From Kurthia massiliensis (lineage in GTDB: Bacteria; Bacillota; Bacilli; Bacillales_A; Planococcaceae): a stretch of DNA of 64,000 nucleotides. The stretch is taken from positions 161,826 to 225,825 of the forward strand of contig NZ_HE610997.1 of assembly GCF_000285555.1 (NCBI RefSeq), written 5' to 3'. The translations under genes and the position numbers were made by a program. Below are positions 29,623-40,019 of the stretch, one piece after another. Under the pieces are notes generated by a model, which saw only the letters and a program-made list of their open reading frames with translations, was not told the origin of the DNA and ran no database searches. How positions within the stretch are numbered: position 1 is the first letter of the stretch; the number at the start of each line of letters is the position of its first letter.

Positions 29623-29724
29623 AACAAGGCCCCCTCATATGTTGCTGTTATACGCGGCGAATGTCCATCATATAAACAACTTCTAACTTCTATTTATGTT
29701 ACGTGAAATACGTATAAATTGCTA

Positions 29725-29760
29725 TAAAAAAAACGAACACCCCTCTGGATGTTCGTTTTT
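29725..29760. terminator. Intrinsic terminator of argGH
   Basis: AAAACGAACA pairs with TGTTCGTTTT around a ten-base loop, with an eight-U run in minus-strand RNA. About 70 bases separate it from the argH stop; that stretch can fold as a second GGAAC/GCTCC-type stem. Confidence 0.85.
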
Positions 29761-29828
29761 CGGAGCATATGTATATGTTCCTAAGTCGGATTGGCATCCC
29801 CTCTGTGATACGGTTTCCGAGTATTGTT

Positions 29829-31205
29829 TTATTTCATTAGTGATTTTGCTTTTTCAAGTTGGATTTTTACTTGATCGAAGCCTGTTCCACCAAGAGAATG
29901 ACGACGTGCTACCGCAGCTTCTGGCGCTAATACATCGTACACATCCGCTTCGATTAGTTCACTACCTGCTTGCAAGTCCTCAAGAGATAGGTCTAATAAG
30001 TAAATACCGCGTTGAATACAAGTGAATACTAATTTACCTGTTACTTCGTGTGCTTCACGGAATGGCATCCCTTTTGCAGCTAAGTAATCTGCAAGTTCTG
30101 TCGCATTTGAGAAGTCATTGTGAACGGCTGTATGAAGCACGTTTTTGTTGACTGTCATCGTACGAACCATACCTTCGAAGATTTTCAGTGAGCCGACAAT
30201 TGTATGCAATGTGTCGAACATGCCTTCTTTATCTTCTTGCATATCTTTGTTATAAGCTAATGGAATACCTTTTAATACAGTTAGTAAGCCCATTAAGTTA
30301 CCGTATGTGCGTCCCGCTTTACCACGGATCAGTTCCGCCATATCTGGGTTTTTCTTTTGAGGCATGATGCTTGAGCCTGTAGAGAATGAATCATCTAAGT
30401 CGATAAATTTGAATTCATCTGTTGACCAAAGAATGATTTCCTCTGCAAAGCGTGATAAGTGTGCCATCATTAACGCACCGTTTGATAGGAATTCAACGAT
30501 AAAGTCACGGTCACTTACCGCATCAATTGAGTTTTGATAAACGTTTGAGAAACCTAGTAGTTTCGCGCTTAATTCACGATCAATTGGGAATGTTGTACCT
30601 GCAAGCGCACCTGCACCTAGTGGTGAAATATCGATACGTTTGATTGATTCTGTGAAACGTTGTTTATCACGCTCTAACATCCAGAAGTATGTCATTAAAT
30701 GATGTGCAAATGAGATTGGTTGCGCACGTTGTAAGTGTGTATAGCCTGGCGCTAACGTTTCTACGTTATCTTCGGCTTGTGCAATGATCGCATCTTGTAA
30801 TTTTGAAATCAGCTCAATCACTTCTACGACGCGCTTTTTCAAGAATAAGTGCATATCTGTTGCCACTTGGTCATTACGGCTACGACCAGTGTGTAATTTA
30901 CCACCAACAGGTCCTACTAGATCTGTTAACATTTTTTCAATGTTTAAGTGGATATCTTCATTTTCTACTTTAAATTCAAGCTCATTGTTATCAGCTTTTA
31001 CTTTTAATTGTTCTAAGCCTGCTTTAATCGCTTCAACTTCTTCAGCTTCTAAAATGCCGCAAGCACCTAACATCGTAACGTGTGCAATGCTGCCTTCGAT
31101 ATCTTCTGTTACAAGCTGTTGGTCAAAGCCGATTGAAGCGCCAAATTCATCTACCCATGCTTCGGCAGATTTTTGGAAACGGCCGCCCCATGCTTTTCCA
31201 CTCAT
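29829..31205 (-). CDS. argH: Argininosuccinate lyase
   Basis: 458 residues, normal length. It splits argininosuccinate into arginine and fumarate. The fumarase-superfamily signature [12 protein letters not shown] (about residues 278-289) holds the flexible catalytic loop serine; [12 protein letters not shown] (about 110-121) and [13 protein letters not shown] (with the catalytic His) are conserved. Its ATG overlaps the argG stop by one base (TAATG), so translation is coupled. Confidence 0.98.
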   Translation of the reverse strand: MSGKAWGGRFQKSAEAWVDEFGASIGFDQQLVTEDIEGSIAHVTMLGACGILEAEEVEAIKAGLEQLKVKADNNELEFKVENEDIHLNIEKMLTDLVGPVGGKLHTGRSRNDQVATDMHLFLKKRVVEVIELISKLQDAIIAQAEDNVETLAPGYTHLQRAQPISFAHHLMTYFWMLERDKQRFTESIKRIDISPLGAGALAGTTFPIDRELSAKLLGFSNVYQNSIDAVSDRDFIVEFLSNGALMMAHLSRFAEEIILWSTDEFKFIDLDDSFSTGSSIMPQKKNPDMAELIRGKAGRTYGNLMGLLTVLKGIPLAYNKDMQEDKEGMFDTLHTIVGSLKIFEGMVRTMTVNKNVLHTAVHNDFSNATELADYLAAKGMPFREAHEVTGKLVFTCIQRGIYLLDLSLEDLQAGSELIEADVYDVLAPEAAVARRHSLGGTGFDQVKIQLEKAKSLMK

Positions 31206-32413
31206 TATTTTTCCCCTACTTTTTTACCATTAACGATTGCGTTAACTTTTGTTGGAAGACCCCATAATTCAATGAAGCCTACTGCTGAGTTGTGGTTAAA
31301 CTCGTCATCTTTAGTGTATGTTGCTAATTTTTCATCATATAAAGAGTTTGGTGATTTACGGCCTTCAACGATTGCGTGACCTTTGAATAAACGTACACGT
31401 ACAGTACCGTTTACATATTGTTGTGTGTTTTTAATGAATGCTTGGATTGATTCACGTAATGGTGAGAACCATAAACCGTTATAGATAAGTTCAGTTAATT
31501 GTTTTTCAACAACTGGTTTGAAGTGTGCTAATTCTTTTACTAATGTTAAATCTTCTAATTCTTTGTGTGCGATTAATAATGTGTGTGCACCTGGAATTTC
31601 GTATACTTCACGAGATTTAATACCAACAAGACGGTTTTCGATATGGTCGATACGGCCAACACCGTGTTTACCAGCTAAAGCGTTTAATTTTAAGATCATT
31701 TCAGATAATTTGTACTCAACGCCATCTAATTTCGTTGGTACACCTTGTTCGAATTCGATTTCAACGATGTCTGCTTCGTCTGGCGCATCTTCGATTTCAA
31801 CTGTTAAATCGTAAGCATCTTTTGGTGGTTTAGCCCAAGGATCTTCTAAAATACCACATTCGTTTGCGCGGCCCCATAAGTTTTGGTCGATTGAGAATGG
31901 AGAGTCTAAGTTGATTGGAATTGGAATATTACGTTCTTTCGCATATTCAATTTCTTCTTCACGGCTCCAGCCCCATTCACGAACAGGTGCTAATACTTCT
32001 AAATCTGGGTTTAATGCGTTGAAAGCAACTTCAAAACGTACTTGGTCATTACCTTTACCTGTGCAACCATGTGCCACAGCTGTAGCGCCAGTTTTTTCAG
32101 CGATTTCAACTAATTTTTTAGCGATTAACGGACGAGATAATGCAGATACTAGTGGGTATTTTTGTTCGTACCAAGTGTGACCTTGTAGAGACATTAATGC
32201 GAAGTCTTCTGCGAATTCGTCTTTTGCATCGATTACGTATGATTCTACAGCACCAACTTTAAGTGCTTTTTCTTTAATATGTGTAAGGTCTTTACCTTCA
32301 CCAACGTCAAGGCAGCAAGCTACTACTTCGTAACCTTGTTCTTGTAACCATGTAATTGCTACTGATGTGTCTAAACCGCCTGAATAGGCAAGTACTACTT
32401 TTTTGTTTGTCAT
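31205..32413 (-). CDS. argG: Argininosuccinate synthase
   Basis: 402 residues from the ATG at 32413 (GGAGG nine bases upstream); a longer in-frame reading has no ribosome site. It joins citrulline and aspartate with ATP. The PP-loop motif is [14 protein letters not shown] near the N terminus, and [13 protein letters not shown] (about residues 117-129) is the substrate-binding signature. First gene of argGH, behind a well-formed promoter. Confidence 0.98.
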   Translation of the reverse strand: MTNKKVVLAYSGGLDTSVAITWLQEQGYEVVACCLDVGEGKDLTHIKEKALKVGAVESYVIDAKDEFAEDFALMSLQGHTWYEQKYPLVSALSRPLIAKKLVEIAEKTGATAVAHGCTGKGNDQVRFEVAFNALNPDLEVLAPVREWGWSREEEIEYAKERNIPIPINLDSPFSIDQNLWGRANECGILEDPWAKPPKDAYDLTVEIEDAPDEADIVEIEFEQGVPTKLDGVEYKLSEMILKLNALAGKHGVGRIDHIENRLVGIKSREVYEIPGAHTLLIAHKELEDLTLVKELAHFKPVVEKQLTELIYNGLWFSPLRESIQAFIKNTQQYVNGTVRVRLFKGHAIVEGRKSPNSLYDEKLATYTKDDEFNHNSAVGFIELWGLPTKVNAIVNGKKVGEK

Positions 32414-32458
32414 AATGTGTTTCCTCCAAAGTTGAATGTTATTTGTATGTTTATGCGT

Positions 32459-32510
32459 TTGCTTTTTATATTTATGCATTAATAATAGCATGCGATTTTT
32501 ATTAGTGCAA
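32459..32510 (-). promoter_or_regulatory. argG promoter with ARG-box-like sequence
   Basis: TTGCAC (32505-32510) and TATTAT (32482-32487) are 17 bases apart on the minus strand. The spacer ACTAATAAAAATCGCA and the segment just downstream, TGCATAAATATAAAAAGCA, both resemble the AT-centred ArgR/AhrC box (TGAATAAAAATTCA type), but neither is a strong match. Confidence 0.55.
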
Positions 32511-32635
32511 GTGTATTTTTATAAATTTTTTCAAAAAACGCATTTTTACGTCTAAAACGTGCGAATACTAAGTAAATCAATGTTTCAACGTAGCAAATTT
32601 AGACATATTTATGTATATTCAATCGGATAAATTCA

Positions 32636-32685
32636 AAAAAATGCATAAAAATGAGTTTATATGCATTTTCAATGCATATAAACTC
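32636..32685 (-). terminator. Perfect 15-bp hairpin, terminator of the SDR gene
   Basis: GAGTTTATATGCATT and AATGCATATAAACTC pair perfectly around a three-base loop, nine bases after the SDR stop. In minus-strand RNA it is followed by ATTTTTATGCATTTTTTT. Confidence 0.75.
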
Positions 32686-32693
32686 ACTTGTAA

Positions 32694-33440
32694 TCATTTC
32701 CTATTAAATAGTGGTTTGCCGATGAATTCGACGAGCGTTGGCGATATCGCATACATTTTACTGGATATGCCCATATACCACGGTAAATTTATTTCTCGTT
32801 TTCGTGTTTTTATCGTGCGAATCGTCGCTTCCGCTACATCTGCTGGTGATAATAATACATTCGCCATCGCTGCTCGATAGCCATTCGTTGCATCTGCATG
32901 ATCTAAAAATGGCGTATCAATCGGTCCTGGGTGAATAACAGACACAGCAATTTTCTGATGGGCTAGCTCCATACGTAATGCATTTGTATAGCCGATCAGC
33001 GCATGTTTCGTTGCCGCATAAATACTTGCTTTAGGCGTCGCTACTTTTCCGGCTTGAGAGCCCATAAAAATCAATTGCCCGCCATTAACGATATGCGGTA
33101 ATAATTCTCGGACGAGAATCGCTGGTGTCTCAACATTTAAACGTACCATTTCTTGAATCGCTGCATCATCAATTTTATGTGCATATTCAAACGTGCCAAT
33201 ACCCGCATTAATAATCGCTACGTCAATATACGGTAATTGTTCGACGAGTCGTTGTAATGACTGACGATTCGTCAAATCTGCTTGAATCGTTTCAATATGT
33301 TGTTGTTTTAATTGTTGTAACTTTAATTCATTGCGTCCTGTTGCAATGACACGATGGCCTGCTTGATGCAAACGTATCGCAATTTCATAGCCAACACCAG
33401 AAGTCGCCCCTGTAATGACAACGGTTTTAAACTTTTTCAT
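32694..33440 (-). CDS. Short-chain dehydrogenase/reductase
   Basis: 248 residues, classical SDR length. The NAD(P) motif TGATSGVG (residues 10-17), the NAGIG motif (about 85-89), the catalytic Ser in FMGSQAGKV and the YAATK active site (about 145-149) are all present. An Arg after the second strand (ATGRNE) suggests NADP(H). The C terminus has a hydrophobic stretch that may touch the membrane, as in YqjQ-like SDRs. Its start overlaps the upstream metallo-hydrolase gene by 14 bases, forming a two-gene unit. Substrate unknown. Confidence 0.9.
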   Translation of the reverse strand: MKKFKTVVITGATSGVGYEIAIRLHQAGHRVIATGRNELKLQQLKQQHIETIQADLTNRQSLQRLVEQLPYIDVAIINAGIGTFEYAHKIDDAAIQEMVRLNVETPAILVRELLPHIVNGGQLIFMGSQAGKVATPKASIYAATKHALIGYTNALRMELAHQKIAVSVIHPGPIDTPFLDHADATNGYRAAMANVLLSPADVAEATIRTIKTRKREINLPWYMGISSKMYAISPTLVEFIGKPLFNRK

Positions 33441-34380
33441 AATAAGCGATGCCCTCCTCATTCATCGTCCGTTTCACAAACCCTTCCGCTTCTAAATAAT
33501 CAAGCTGACCAAGGGTAGAAGATAACGTTAAGCCGAGTTCAGTTTGTAATTTTGTCGGATAAAATCGTTGTGTAAGTTCAAATACGGTTAGCGGACGATC
33601 GATTAATGCATATGCGCGCATCGCTCGTTCATGTTGTTTTTTCAAACGCGTTTCAACGAGTGCTTGCACGTTTGTAACATCGTCACCATGACCTGAATAC
33701 ACGCGGTCCACCTGAAGCGATGCAAGTTTTTTTAACGATGCGTTGTACTGTAACTGCGATTTTGGTCTCGCTCCTTCCATATGAAAAGGTACTTCAACGA
33801 GTGGATTTGATGCGACGAAACCGATTAACAAATCCCCACCAAATGCATAGCGTCTCTCATCGTCAACAAAAATCAAATGACTTTGTGCATGGCCAAGTGT
33901 TTCTACTGCGCGTAAATGTGGATGACCCGGTACACGATCCCCATCTCTTAAAATCGTCGTTAACGGCGTCGTCCCCATATAGTCGACTTCTCGAATCATT
34001 TTATCCACCCAACGATCATATAATTGTGGCACACCTTCTTCAGCTAATTGTGCTTTGTAAAATGCACGTTGATATTGAAAAAAAGTCTCATCACGACGTA
34101 GCCAGTAATCGTTATATCCATGTCCGATGACTGTTGCATTTGTAAACGCGTCTGTCCAACCGATATGATCGGGGTGATGATGTGTCAAAATGACTTGCTC
34201 CACATCTTCAAACGTATAACCATGTGCTTTTAACCCTTGCGCTAATGCGGCGTGTGCCTCTGGAATTTTCGTCCCAACATCAACGATTGATAACGTATCT
34301 CCTTTCATTAAAAATGAATTTGCCGTCCCAATCCCAAATGGCGTCGGCGTTTCAATTCGAATAATTTGTTCCACAGTCAA
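33427..34380 (-). CDS. Metallo-beta-lactamase-fold hydrolase
   Basis: 317 residues. The dinuclear zinc motif is LTHHHPDHIGW (about residues 65-75), followed by His in LGHAQSHLIFV and Asp in FGGDLLIG. A C-terminal helical region with FELTQRFYPTKLQ resembles the winged extension of LACTB2-like enzymes. The family includes glyoxalase II-like and RNase-like hydrolases; the reaction here is unknown. First gene of a unit with the SDR gene, which it overlaps. Confidence 0.9.
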   Translation of the reverse strand: MTVEQIIRIETPTPFGIGTANSFLMKGDTLSIVDVGTKIPEAHAALAQGLKAHGYTFEDVEQVILTHHHPDHIGWTDAFTNATVIGHGYNDYWLRRDETFFQYQRAFYKAQLAEEGVPQLYDRWVDKMIREVDYMGTTPLTTILRDGDRVPGHPHLRAVETLGHAQSHLIFVDDERRYAFGGDLLIGFVASNPLVEVPFHMEGARPKSQLQYNASLKKLASLQVDRVYSGHGDDVTNVQALVETRLKKQHERAMRAYALIDRPLTVFELTQRFYPTKLQTELGLTLSSTLGQLDYLEAEGFVKRTMNEEGIAYYEKV

Positions 34381-34455
34381 TCCCCCTTTTATTTACTTAT
34401 TTATCATACCCTTTTTTTACAATGACGTCATTTTCAGATTATTCTAATTTTTCAA

Positions 34456-34485
34456 TTGACTTTTTCGATTCTTTGTCATTATAAT
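34456..34485 (+). promoter_or_regulatory. proC promoter
   Basis: TTGACT (34456-34461) and a perfect TATAAT (34480-34485) with an 18-base spacer. Transcription would start near 34492, giving a leader of about 98 bases before proC. Confidence 0.75.
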
Positions 34486-34530
34486 CGTTGCATAGTTGAA
34501 TGCTCGATTTCTCGAAAATTCATGACGATG

Positions 34531-34567
34531 AACATGTTCTTTCTAATGGAATGAACATGTTTTTTAT
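34531..34567 (+). promoter_or_regulatory. Terminator-like hairpin in the proC leader
   Basis: AACATGTTC (34531-34539) pairs with GAACATGTT (34553-34561), extended by a partial TTC/GAA match, and a six-T stretch follows directly. It lies between promoter and ribosome site, so it could attenuate proC. A frame open from 34500 runs through it into proC, which might be a leader peptide region. Confidence 0.55.
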
Positions 34568-34589
34568 TTATAGGAGGCTAGCTTACTGT

Positions 34590-35408
34590 ATGAAACATAT
34601 TTTATTTATCGGTGCTGGATCGATGGCTGAAGCGATGATTCACGGTTTTACAAAACAACAAGTATTCGCGCCATCATCTATCACTGTAACAAATAAACAA
34701 AACGAAACACGATTACAATACCTGCAAACAACTTATGGCGTTACGCCGACTTATGACATCGCAACAGCAATTGCGCAAACAGAACTTGTCATTTTAGCGA
34801 TGAAACCGAAAGACGTTGCATCATCTTTACAAATGATTCAACCGTATTTACAACCACACACGCCGATTTTATCAGTCGTTGCTGGTTATGCGATTGAATC
34901 GATCACAAGCATTTTAAATGAGCGCCCGATTGCACGAATTATGCCAAACACTTCTGCACAAATTGCAATGAGTACGACAGGGGTCGCCTTTAATGCATGT
35001 AGCGATGAAACATTTAAACAATCGATTCATACGATGCTGCGTGCTATCGGCTCAGTCGTCGAAGTAGCAGAAGATCAATTACACGCTGTTACCGCACTTT
35101 CTGGCAGTGGTCCTGCTTATTTTTATTACGTTGTCGAAGCGATGCAAGCAGCGGGATTAGCATATGGACTGCCACAAGAAACGGTCGAAAAGCTCGTCGT
35201 TGAAACGATGGCAGGCGCCGCTGAAATGTTAAAACAAACGAATGAAACACTTGACATATTACGCCAAAAAATTACGAGTCCAGGTGGTACGACAGCAGCA
35301 GGTATTCAAGCCCTTGAACAACACCATGTCAAAGATGCATTTACGGCTTGTGTACACGATGCCGAACAAAAATCACGTCATTTAGCCAAAAGTGCTGTAA
35401 ACGTATAA
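34590..35408 (+). CDS. proC: Pyrroline-5-carboxylate reductase
   Basis: 272 residues, normal for ProC. It makes proline from pyrroline-5-carboxylate with NAD(P)H. The Rossmann start FIGAGSMAEAMIHG (about residues 6-19), RIMPNTSAQIAMS, and the C-terminal family signature around LSGSGPAYFYYVVEAM and SPGGTTAAGIQALE are present. The ATG at 34590 follows TAGGAGG with a rather long 12-base spacer. It lies apart from proBA (55-57 kb). A terminator follows the stop. Confidence 0.96.
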   Translation: MKHILFIGAGSMAEAMIHGFTKQQVFAPSSITVTNKQNETRLQYLQTTYGVTPTYDIATAIAQTELVILAMKPKDVASSLQMIQPYLQPHTPILSVVAGYAIESITSILNERPIARIMPNTSAQIAMSTTGVAFNACSDETFKQSIHTMLRAIGSVVEVAEDQLHAVTALSGSGPAYFYYVVEAMQAAGLAYGLPQETVEKLVVETMAGAAEMLKQTNETLDILRQKITSPGGTTAAGIQALEQHHVKDAFTACVHDAEQKSRHLAKSAVNV

Positions 35409-35410
35409 AA

Positions 35411-35450
35411 GAGCGCCGCTACCTTGAATGAATAGCGGCACTCTTTTTTT
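35411..35450. terminator. Terminator shared by proC and the convergent small gene
   Basis: GAGCGCCGCTA pairs with TAGCGGCACTC around a loop of ten bases and is followed by seven T on the plus strand. Confidence 0.9.
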
Positions 35451-35640
35451 ATTTTTTATTAGATGGCTTCATTCTAAACGTGAATAACGCCAAAATAATG
35501 AAAAAGACCATTAGACCGAAGTAAATTTTATCGTAATTTGTTTGTTCAATTGCTGTCGTTGCTGCGAATGCGGGTTGACTCATTATCGTGAATGCGCCAA
35601 ACCATACACTCAGTACAGCGATATATACATGTCGTTTCAT
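35449..35640 (-). CDS. Small exported or membrane protein
   Basis: 63 residues. A Lys/Arg start and hydrophobic core end in QPAFA, a good signal peptidase I site (about residue 26). A second hydrophobic helix (about 40-57) precedes a basic RMKPSNKK tail. So the mature form would be about 37 residues with one membrane span, or an uncleaved two-span protein. GAGGAGAGGG lies four bases before the ATG. No family recognised. Confidence 0.7.
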   Translation of the reverse strand: MKRHVYIAVLSVWFGAFTIMSQPAFAATTAIEQTNYDKIYFGLMVFFIILALFTFRMKPSNKK

Positions 35641-35731
35641 GATGCCCTCTCCTCATTGTCAGTGTCCATATATGATGTCCTCACATATGTTGTCTATGTT
35701 ACGGATATGTTATGCACACGTCAACGCAGAA

Positions 35732-38700
35732 CTATTTTACTTTAAATACAGCGTGACTATAACCTTCACGTTGTTTTTTTACTTCTAATACAGCTGGAAT
35801 TGCTTCTTTCAAACCTGAAACGTGGGAAATAACCCCTATCATTCGACCTGATTTTTGCAATTCAACGAGCGTATCAATCGCTTTAGCTAACGCTTCGTCA
35901 TCTAATGTTCCAAAACCTTCATCGATAAACATCGTATTAATGTCGATTTGTCCACTGTAGCTTTGAATAATATCACTAATGCCGAGTGCTAAACAAAGCG
36001 CAGCATTAAATTTTTCGCCACCTGACATCGTTTTCACGTCGCGTGTTTGCCCCGTGTAAGCATCATAAATATCTAAACCGAGACCACTTTGCTTCCCGCG
36101 TGTTTCTAAACGTTCACTACGACGTAATAAAAATTGTCCGTTAGAAAGCGGGCGTAATCGTTCGTTCGCCGCTTCGATAATTTGCTCTAAATATTCAATT
36201 TGTAAATAGCGTTCAAATGAAATTTTACGATCATTTTGACCACGTAACATATCATATAAAGCAATGACTTCAGCAGCACGCGCTTCTAGTTGTTCGATAC
36301 GTGCCGCATTTTGACCAATTTCTTTTAACATTTGCCCAGCTGTTGTCATATGTCGCTTCGTCTGTTCGTATTGTGCAAGCAATGTTTCATACTTTATTTT
36401 TGCTTCCTGTAATTGTTTTTCAATCATCGTCACATCAATCGGCTGTTTACCTTCAAGATGTGCATATGTCGCAAGTGCTTGCTCATTCGCATAACATTGT
36501 TGGTTGTATTGATCAATTTGATGCGTCAGTTGTGTTAATTGCGAAATACGTTGCTGCGCTTGTTGGTAATGTGCACCATCGACAAAACGTTCTAATACGC
36601 GTTCTTTAAATTGTGCTTCTAGCGTTTCTTTTGTATGCGTCGCTTTTGTTAATTGTGCTTCACTATGTTTCACATTGTTTTGTGCAATACTCCACATTTT
36701 TTCCGCTTCTGATGCATTTACACGTGCAGTTTCATATTGTTGCTCTAATCGTTGTTTTTCATGAATCCGTTCGTTAATGGCTTGTTCAAGTGATGCCTTC
36801 GTTTCAAACGCTGACGGTAATTGTTTTAATTGTTCAGCTAATAGCACATCATTTTGTGCGTATTGTTGCGTCGCTTCTTGCTGTGCGCGTATAGCTTGTT
36901 CGCGTTGCGCTTCTAATTGACGAACCATTTGTTCTTGCGTTTTAAGTGATTGATATAATTGTTGCGCAGTTTGTTGTTGCGCTCGTAATGTTTCGTATTG
37001 GCGTTTTAACGTCTGAAGTGCTTCTTCTGAATAATGTTCCACATCGATTGCGAGCGCCTGTGCTTGTTGTTGTAATTGCGCTACGGTTTGTTGTGTCGTT
37101 TGATGTGTACTATCAGCACGATAATAGGCGCGCTGTACTTCATCTAACTGTTGACGGGCCGCTTCCAGTGCACCATCTTCAAGCGCACTTTCAGCAACGG
37201 CGTGTCGTTGATGATCCACGCCACCACAAACAGGACAAGGTTCACCGTCGACTAATTCTTGGGCTAATACATATGCTTGATTAGCAAGCCACTGTGTACG
37301 TAATTGTTCGTATCGTTGTTGCGCAACTTTAAGTGCTGCTGATGTTTCGTTTACTTGCTCTGTACAATGTTGTGCTTGTTGTATCGCACGCACGTATTCT
37401 GTATACACATCTAATTTCTTTTGTTCTTCAAATAATTGCTGTTGTACCGTTGGCAATTGTTGCACAGCCACTGTCAATTGTTCATATCGTTCTTTTTGCG
37501 CCATATATTGTTCACGTGTTGTATCATATTGTTGCGCAATGGCTGTCGCATTTTCCGTCTCGCGCTGACGTGTTTCTGCTAATTGTCGCGCTTGTTTTTT
37601 TAACGTTTCAACACGTTCATACATCGGTAACAACGGTTGCCAACGTTGAATGTCTGCTTCAATCGTCGTACGTTTTTCATATGCTGTTGTCGCTTGTACA
37701 ACAATTTTTTTAGCGTCGGTTAATGCTTGTTCTGCTTTTTCGAACGCTTGTACATAATTTGCATGTTGCTGTTGTAATTGTTGGCATGTTGCACGAGCCG
37801 AACGATATTGCTCATCGTACGGTGCTAACGTTTGGGCATATTCTGCCTCGGCACGTTGCACTTTCAACAGTTCGATTTGTTGCTGTTGTTGTTGTAATTG
37901 TTGCTTCGTCGCTTTTAACGTTTCGTAATGTGCTAGCATCTCATTGAACTGTTGGCTCTTCGTACGTTCATCTCGTAATGATGCATAAGCGGTCGATGCT
38001 TGTTCGTATTGCTGTTGTTGGGCCGGTAGCGTTTCTTCATAAAACGATTGTTCTGCTAATAAATGCTGCATCAACTGTTTCGTCGCAATGTACGGCGATT
38101 GGATATACGAAAATAGCGCACTTTCTGCACGTGGTGGTAAATTTTGTTCGATTGAACGAATAAAATGCTGTTGTAAACTTTGTGCTTCTGAAAGTGATTG
38201 TTGGGCAGCATTACGCTTTTCTTTTAAACGTGCCACCATATCATCATACTTCGACGTTTTAAAAATTTTACGCAAAATATCTTCTTTATTTGCTGTATCG
38301 GACGTTAACAACTTTTGAAACTCACCTTGTGGCAACATGACGATTTGTTTAAATTGTTCTTTCGTCAAGCCGAGCAGCGTTTTAATTTTTTCTGATACGT
38401 CTGTCGCTTTTTGTTGATCGACAATCGGTGTTTCTACACCATCAATTATTTCATATAACTCGACTTTCCCCGGTGTTTCCGATTTATTACCTGCTTTTTT
38501 GTATGGCAATTGTCGATATACACGGTATGTATGACCGCGCATCTCAAACAATAAATCAACAGATGTCGGTGTAGTATCGTCTGCAAAATGACTTCGTAAA
38601 TTTTTCACTTCACTACGATCTTCACCACTTGCGCTACCGTATAGTGCATAAAAAATGCCATCAAAAATCGTCGTTTTCCCAGCGCCGGTCGTTCCTGAAA

Positions 38701-38797
38701 TGACGAATAATTTTTGATCACCAAGCTGACGAAAATCAATGACTTCACACTGTTTATACGGGCCGAATGCCGTTAGTTTTAATTGTAATGGTTGCAT
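35732..38797 (-). CDS. sbcC: Exonuclease subunit SbcC
   Basis: 1021 residues, SMC/Rad50-like ATPase. Walker A is SGTTGAGKTTIFDG (about residues 34-47). Two very long Gln-rich coiled coils flank the zinc hook GEPCPVCGG (about 515-523). The C-terminal ABC signature KTMSGGEKFNAAL and Walker B FIDEGFGTLDDEALA follow. With SbcD it forms a nuclease that cuts hairpins and DNA ends. It starts where sbcD stops (one-base overlap), so the two are coupled. Confidence 0.96.
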   Translation of the reverse strand: MQPLQLKLTAFGPYKQCEVIDFRQLGDQKLFVISGTTGAGKTTIFDGIFYALYGSASGEDRSEVKNLRSHFADDTTPTSVDLLFEMRGHTYRVYRQLPYKKAGNKSETPGKVELYEIIDGVETPIVDQQKATDVSEKIKTLLGLTKEQFKQIVMLPQGEFQKLLTSDTANKEDILRKIFKTSKYDDMVARLKEKRNAAQQSLSEAQSLQQHFIRSIEQNLPPRAESALFSYIQSPYIATKQLMQHLLAEQSFYEETLPAQQQQYEQASTAYASLRDERTKSQQFNEMLAHYETLKATKQQLQQQQQQIELLKVQRAEAEYAQTLAPYDEQYRSARATCQQLQQQHANYVQAFEKAEQALTDAKKIVVQATTAYEKRTTIEADIQRWQPLLPMYERVETLKKQARQLAETRQRETENATAIAQQYDTTREQYMAQKERYEQLTVAVQQLPTVQQQLFEEQKKLDVYTEYVRAIQQAQHCTEQVNETSAALKVAQQRYEQLRTQWLANQAYVLAQELVDGEPCPVCGGVDHQRHAVAESALEDGALEAARQQLDEVQRAYYRADSTHQTTQQTVAQLQQQAQALAIDVEHYSEEALQTLKRQYETLRAQQQTAQQLYQSLKTQEQMVRQLEAQREQAIRAQQEATQQYAQNDVLLAEQLKQLPSAFETKASLEQAINERIHEKQRLEQQYETARVNASEAEKMWSIAQNNVKHSEAQLTKATHTKETLEAQFKERVLERFVDGAHYQQAQQRISQLTQLTHQIDQYNQQCYANEQALATYAHLEGKQPIDVTMIEKQLQEAKIKYETLLAQYEQTKRHMTTAGQMLKEIGQNAARIEQLEARAAEVIALYDMLRGQNDRKISFERYLQIEYLEQIIEAANERLRPLSNGQFLLRRSERLETRGKQSGLGLDIYDAYTGQTRDVKTMSGGEKFNAALCLALGISDIIQSYSGQIDINTMFIDEGFGTLDDEALAKAIDTLVELQKSGRMIGVISHVSGLKEAIPAVLEVKKQREGYSHAVFKVK

Positions 38798-39948
38798 TAA
38801 CGATCCTCCTCACGTTCATCGTGTAATTGTTCATTTAACAATTCTTCAAATAAAGACAGCGCATTTTCAGACGGCTGTTTTGTCGTCATTTCTTCATAAA
38901 AAGCAGCGAATAACGCGCGGTCGTCCATTTGGCGACGAGAAGCTTTCGTCGTGTCACTCGTCGTATGAACAATCGTTTGTCTTTCTACATGCATCGCATT
39001 TGGATAGACGCTACGAATTTTTTCCATTGGCGATAAAATCGGCTGTTCGTCTAGCAACGTCACAAATACGTAATCTTCACACGGTTCTTGTTGCAAAATA
39101 TCTGCCATGTAAGCTTGAATACGTCGCATCTTACGCTTCGGTGTTAATAAATGTTTTTCGACAGAAACAGTCGAATCTGTCACATCTACGATTAAATAGC
39201 CTTTTTGTTGTTTTTCTTCAGAAATAGAATAACGTAACGGCGAACCAGAATAACGAATATGCTCATGACCGACGAAATGCGCCCCGTGTAAATGTCCGAA
39301 AGCCGCATAATCAAATGTGTCAAACAACGCCGCATCAATGCATTCTGAACCACCGATTGATAACGGACGTTCACCGTCACTATCTTTTTCTGCTGGTTCG
39401 CCTCCCTTTGTGACAAATGCATGACCGACAAACACATGTCGTGCATTCGGATCCTGTCGATCATGAATGTGCGCAACGATTTTCTCCATCGCTTGCTGAT
39501 GCGTGCGAATGTCGTCATCTTCAAATAAAAAGCGTACTTCTGATGGGTCCATAAATGGCACGAGCCAAAAATGAACCTCTCCATCATCATCTGATAAAAT
39601 CACGGGTTGCGTCTCTTTCGTCCATTTCCCAACCATATGTAAGCCACTTGCTGCCATTAACGATGTCCCAAAGTCAATGCGACTCGCGCCATCGTGATTT
39701 CCGGCAATCGCAAGTATCGGTATATGTTTCTCATAAATAATCGTTTGGAACGTTTCATCTAATAATTGAATCGCTTCTGTCGGTGGCACAGAACGGTCAT
39801 ATAAGTCACCTGCAATGACAAGCACATCTGGTTGATGCGTATCAATCGCCTCTATCAATTGCGTCAAAATATAACGTTGATCTTCTGTCATATAAACGCC
39901 TTGTACGAGCTTCCCTAAATGCCAATCGGCTGTATGTAAAATTTTCAT
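38797..39948 (-). CDS. sbcD: Exonuclease subunit SbcD
   Basis: 383 residues. It is a calcineurin-type Mre11 nuclease. Metal motifs in order: HTADWHLG (residues 4-11), VIAGDLYDRSVP, AGNHDGASR, FVGHAFV and GHLHGAH. It is the nuclease partner of SbcC. The ATG at 39948 has GGAGGGA upstream; an earlier in-frame start at 40005 lacks a site. First in sbcDC. Confidence 0.96.
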   Translation of the reverse strand: MKILHTADWHLGKLVQGVYMTEDQRYILTQLIEAIDTHQPDVLVIAGDLYDRSVPPTEAIQLLDETFQTIIYEKHIPILAIAGNHDGASRIDFGTSLMAASGLHMVGKWTKETQPVILSDDDGEVHFWLVPFMDPSEVRFLFEDDDIRTHQQAMEKIVAHIHDRQDPNARHVFVGHAFVTKGGEPAEKDSDGERPLSIGGSECIDAALFDTFDYAAFGHLHGAHFVGHEHIRYSGSPLRYSISEEKQQKGYLIVDVTDSTVSVEKHLLTPKRKMRRIQAYMADILQQEPCEDYVFVTLLDEQPILSPMEKIRSVYPNAMHVERQTIVHTTSDTTKASRRQMDDRALFAAFYEEMTTKQPSENALSLFEELLNEQLHDEREEDR

Positions 39949-40019
39949 ATCGTTCCCTCCTCGAATATTTGTTCCTATTATAACAAGACGTACATCATCT
40001 CGCATAATGTCAAAACGAC

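Noticed and set aside
35732-38797. Glutamine-rich stretches in SbcC as a repeat expansion
   Set aside because: CAA-rich runs lie in the coiled-coil arms, where Gln-rich heptads are normal; no exact tandem repeat was found.
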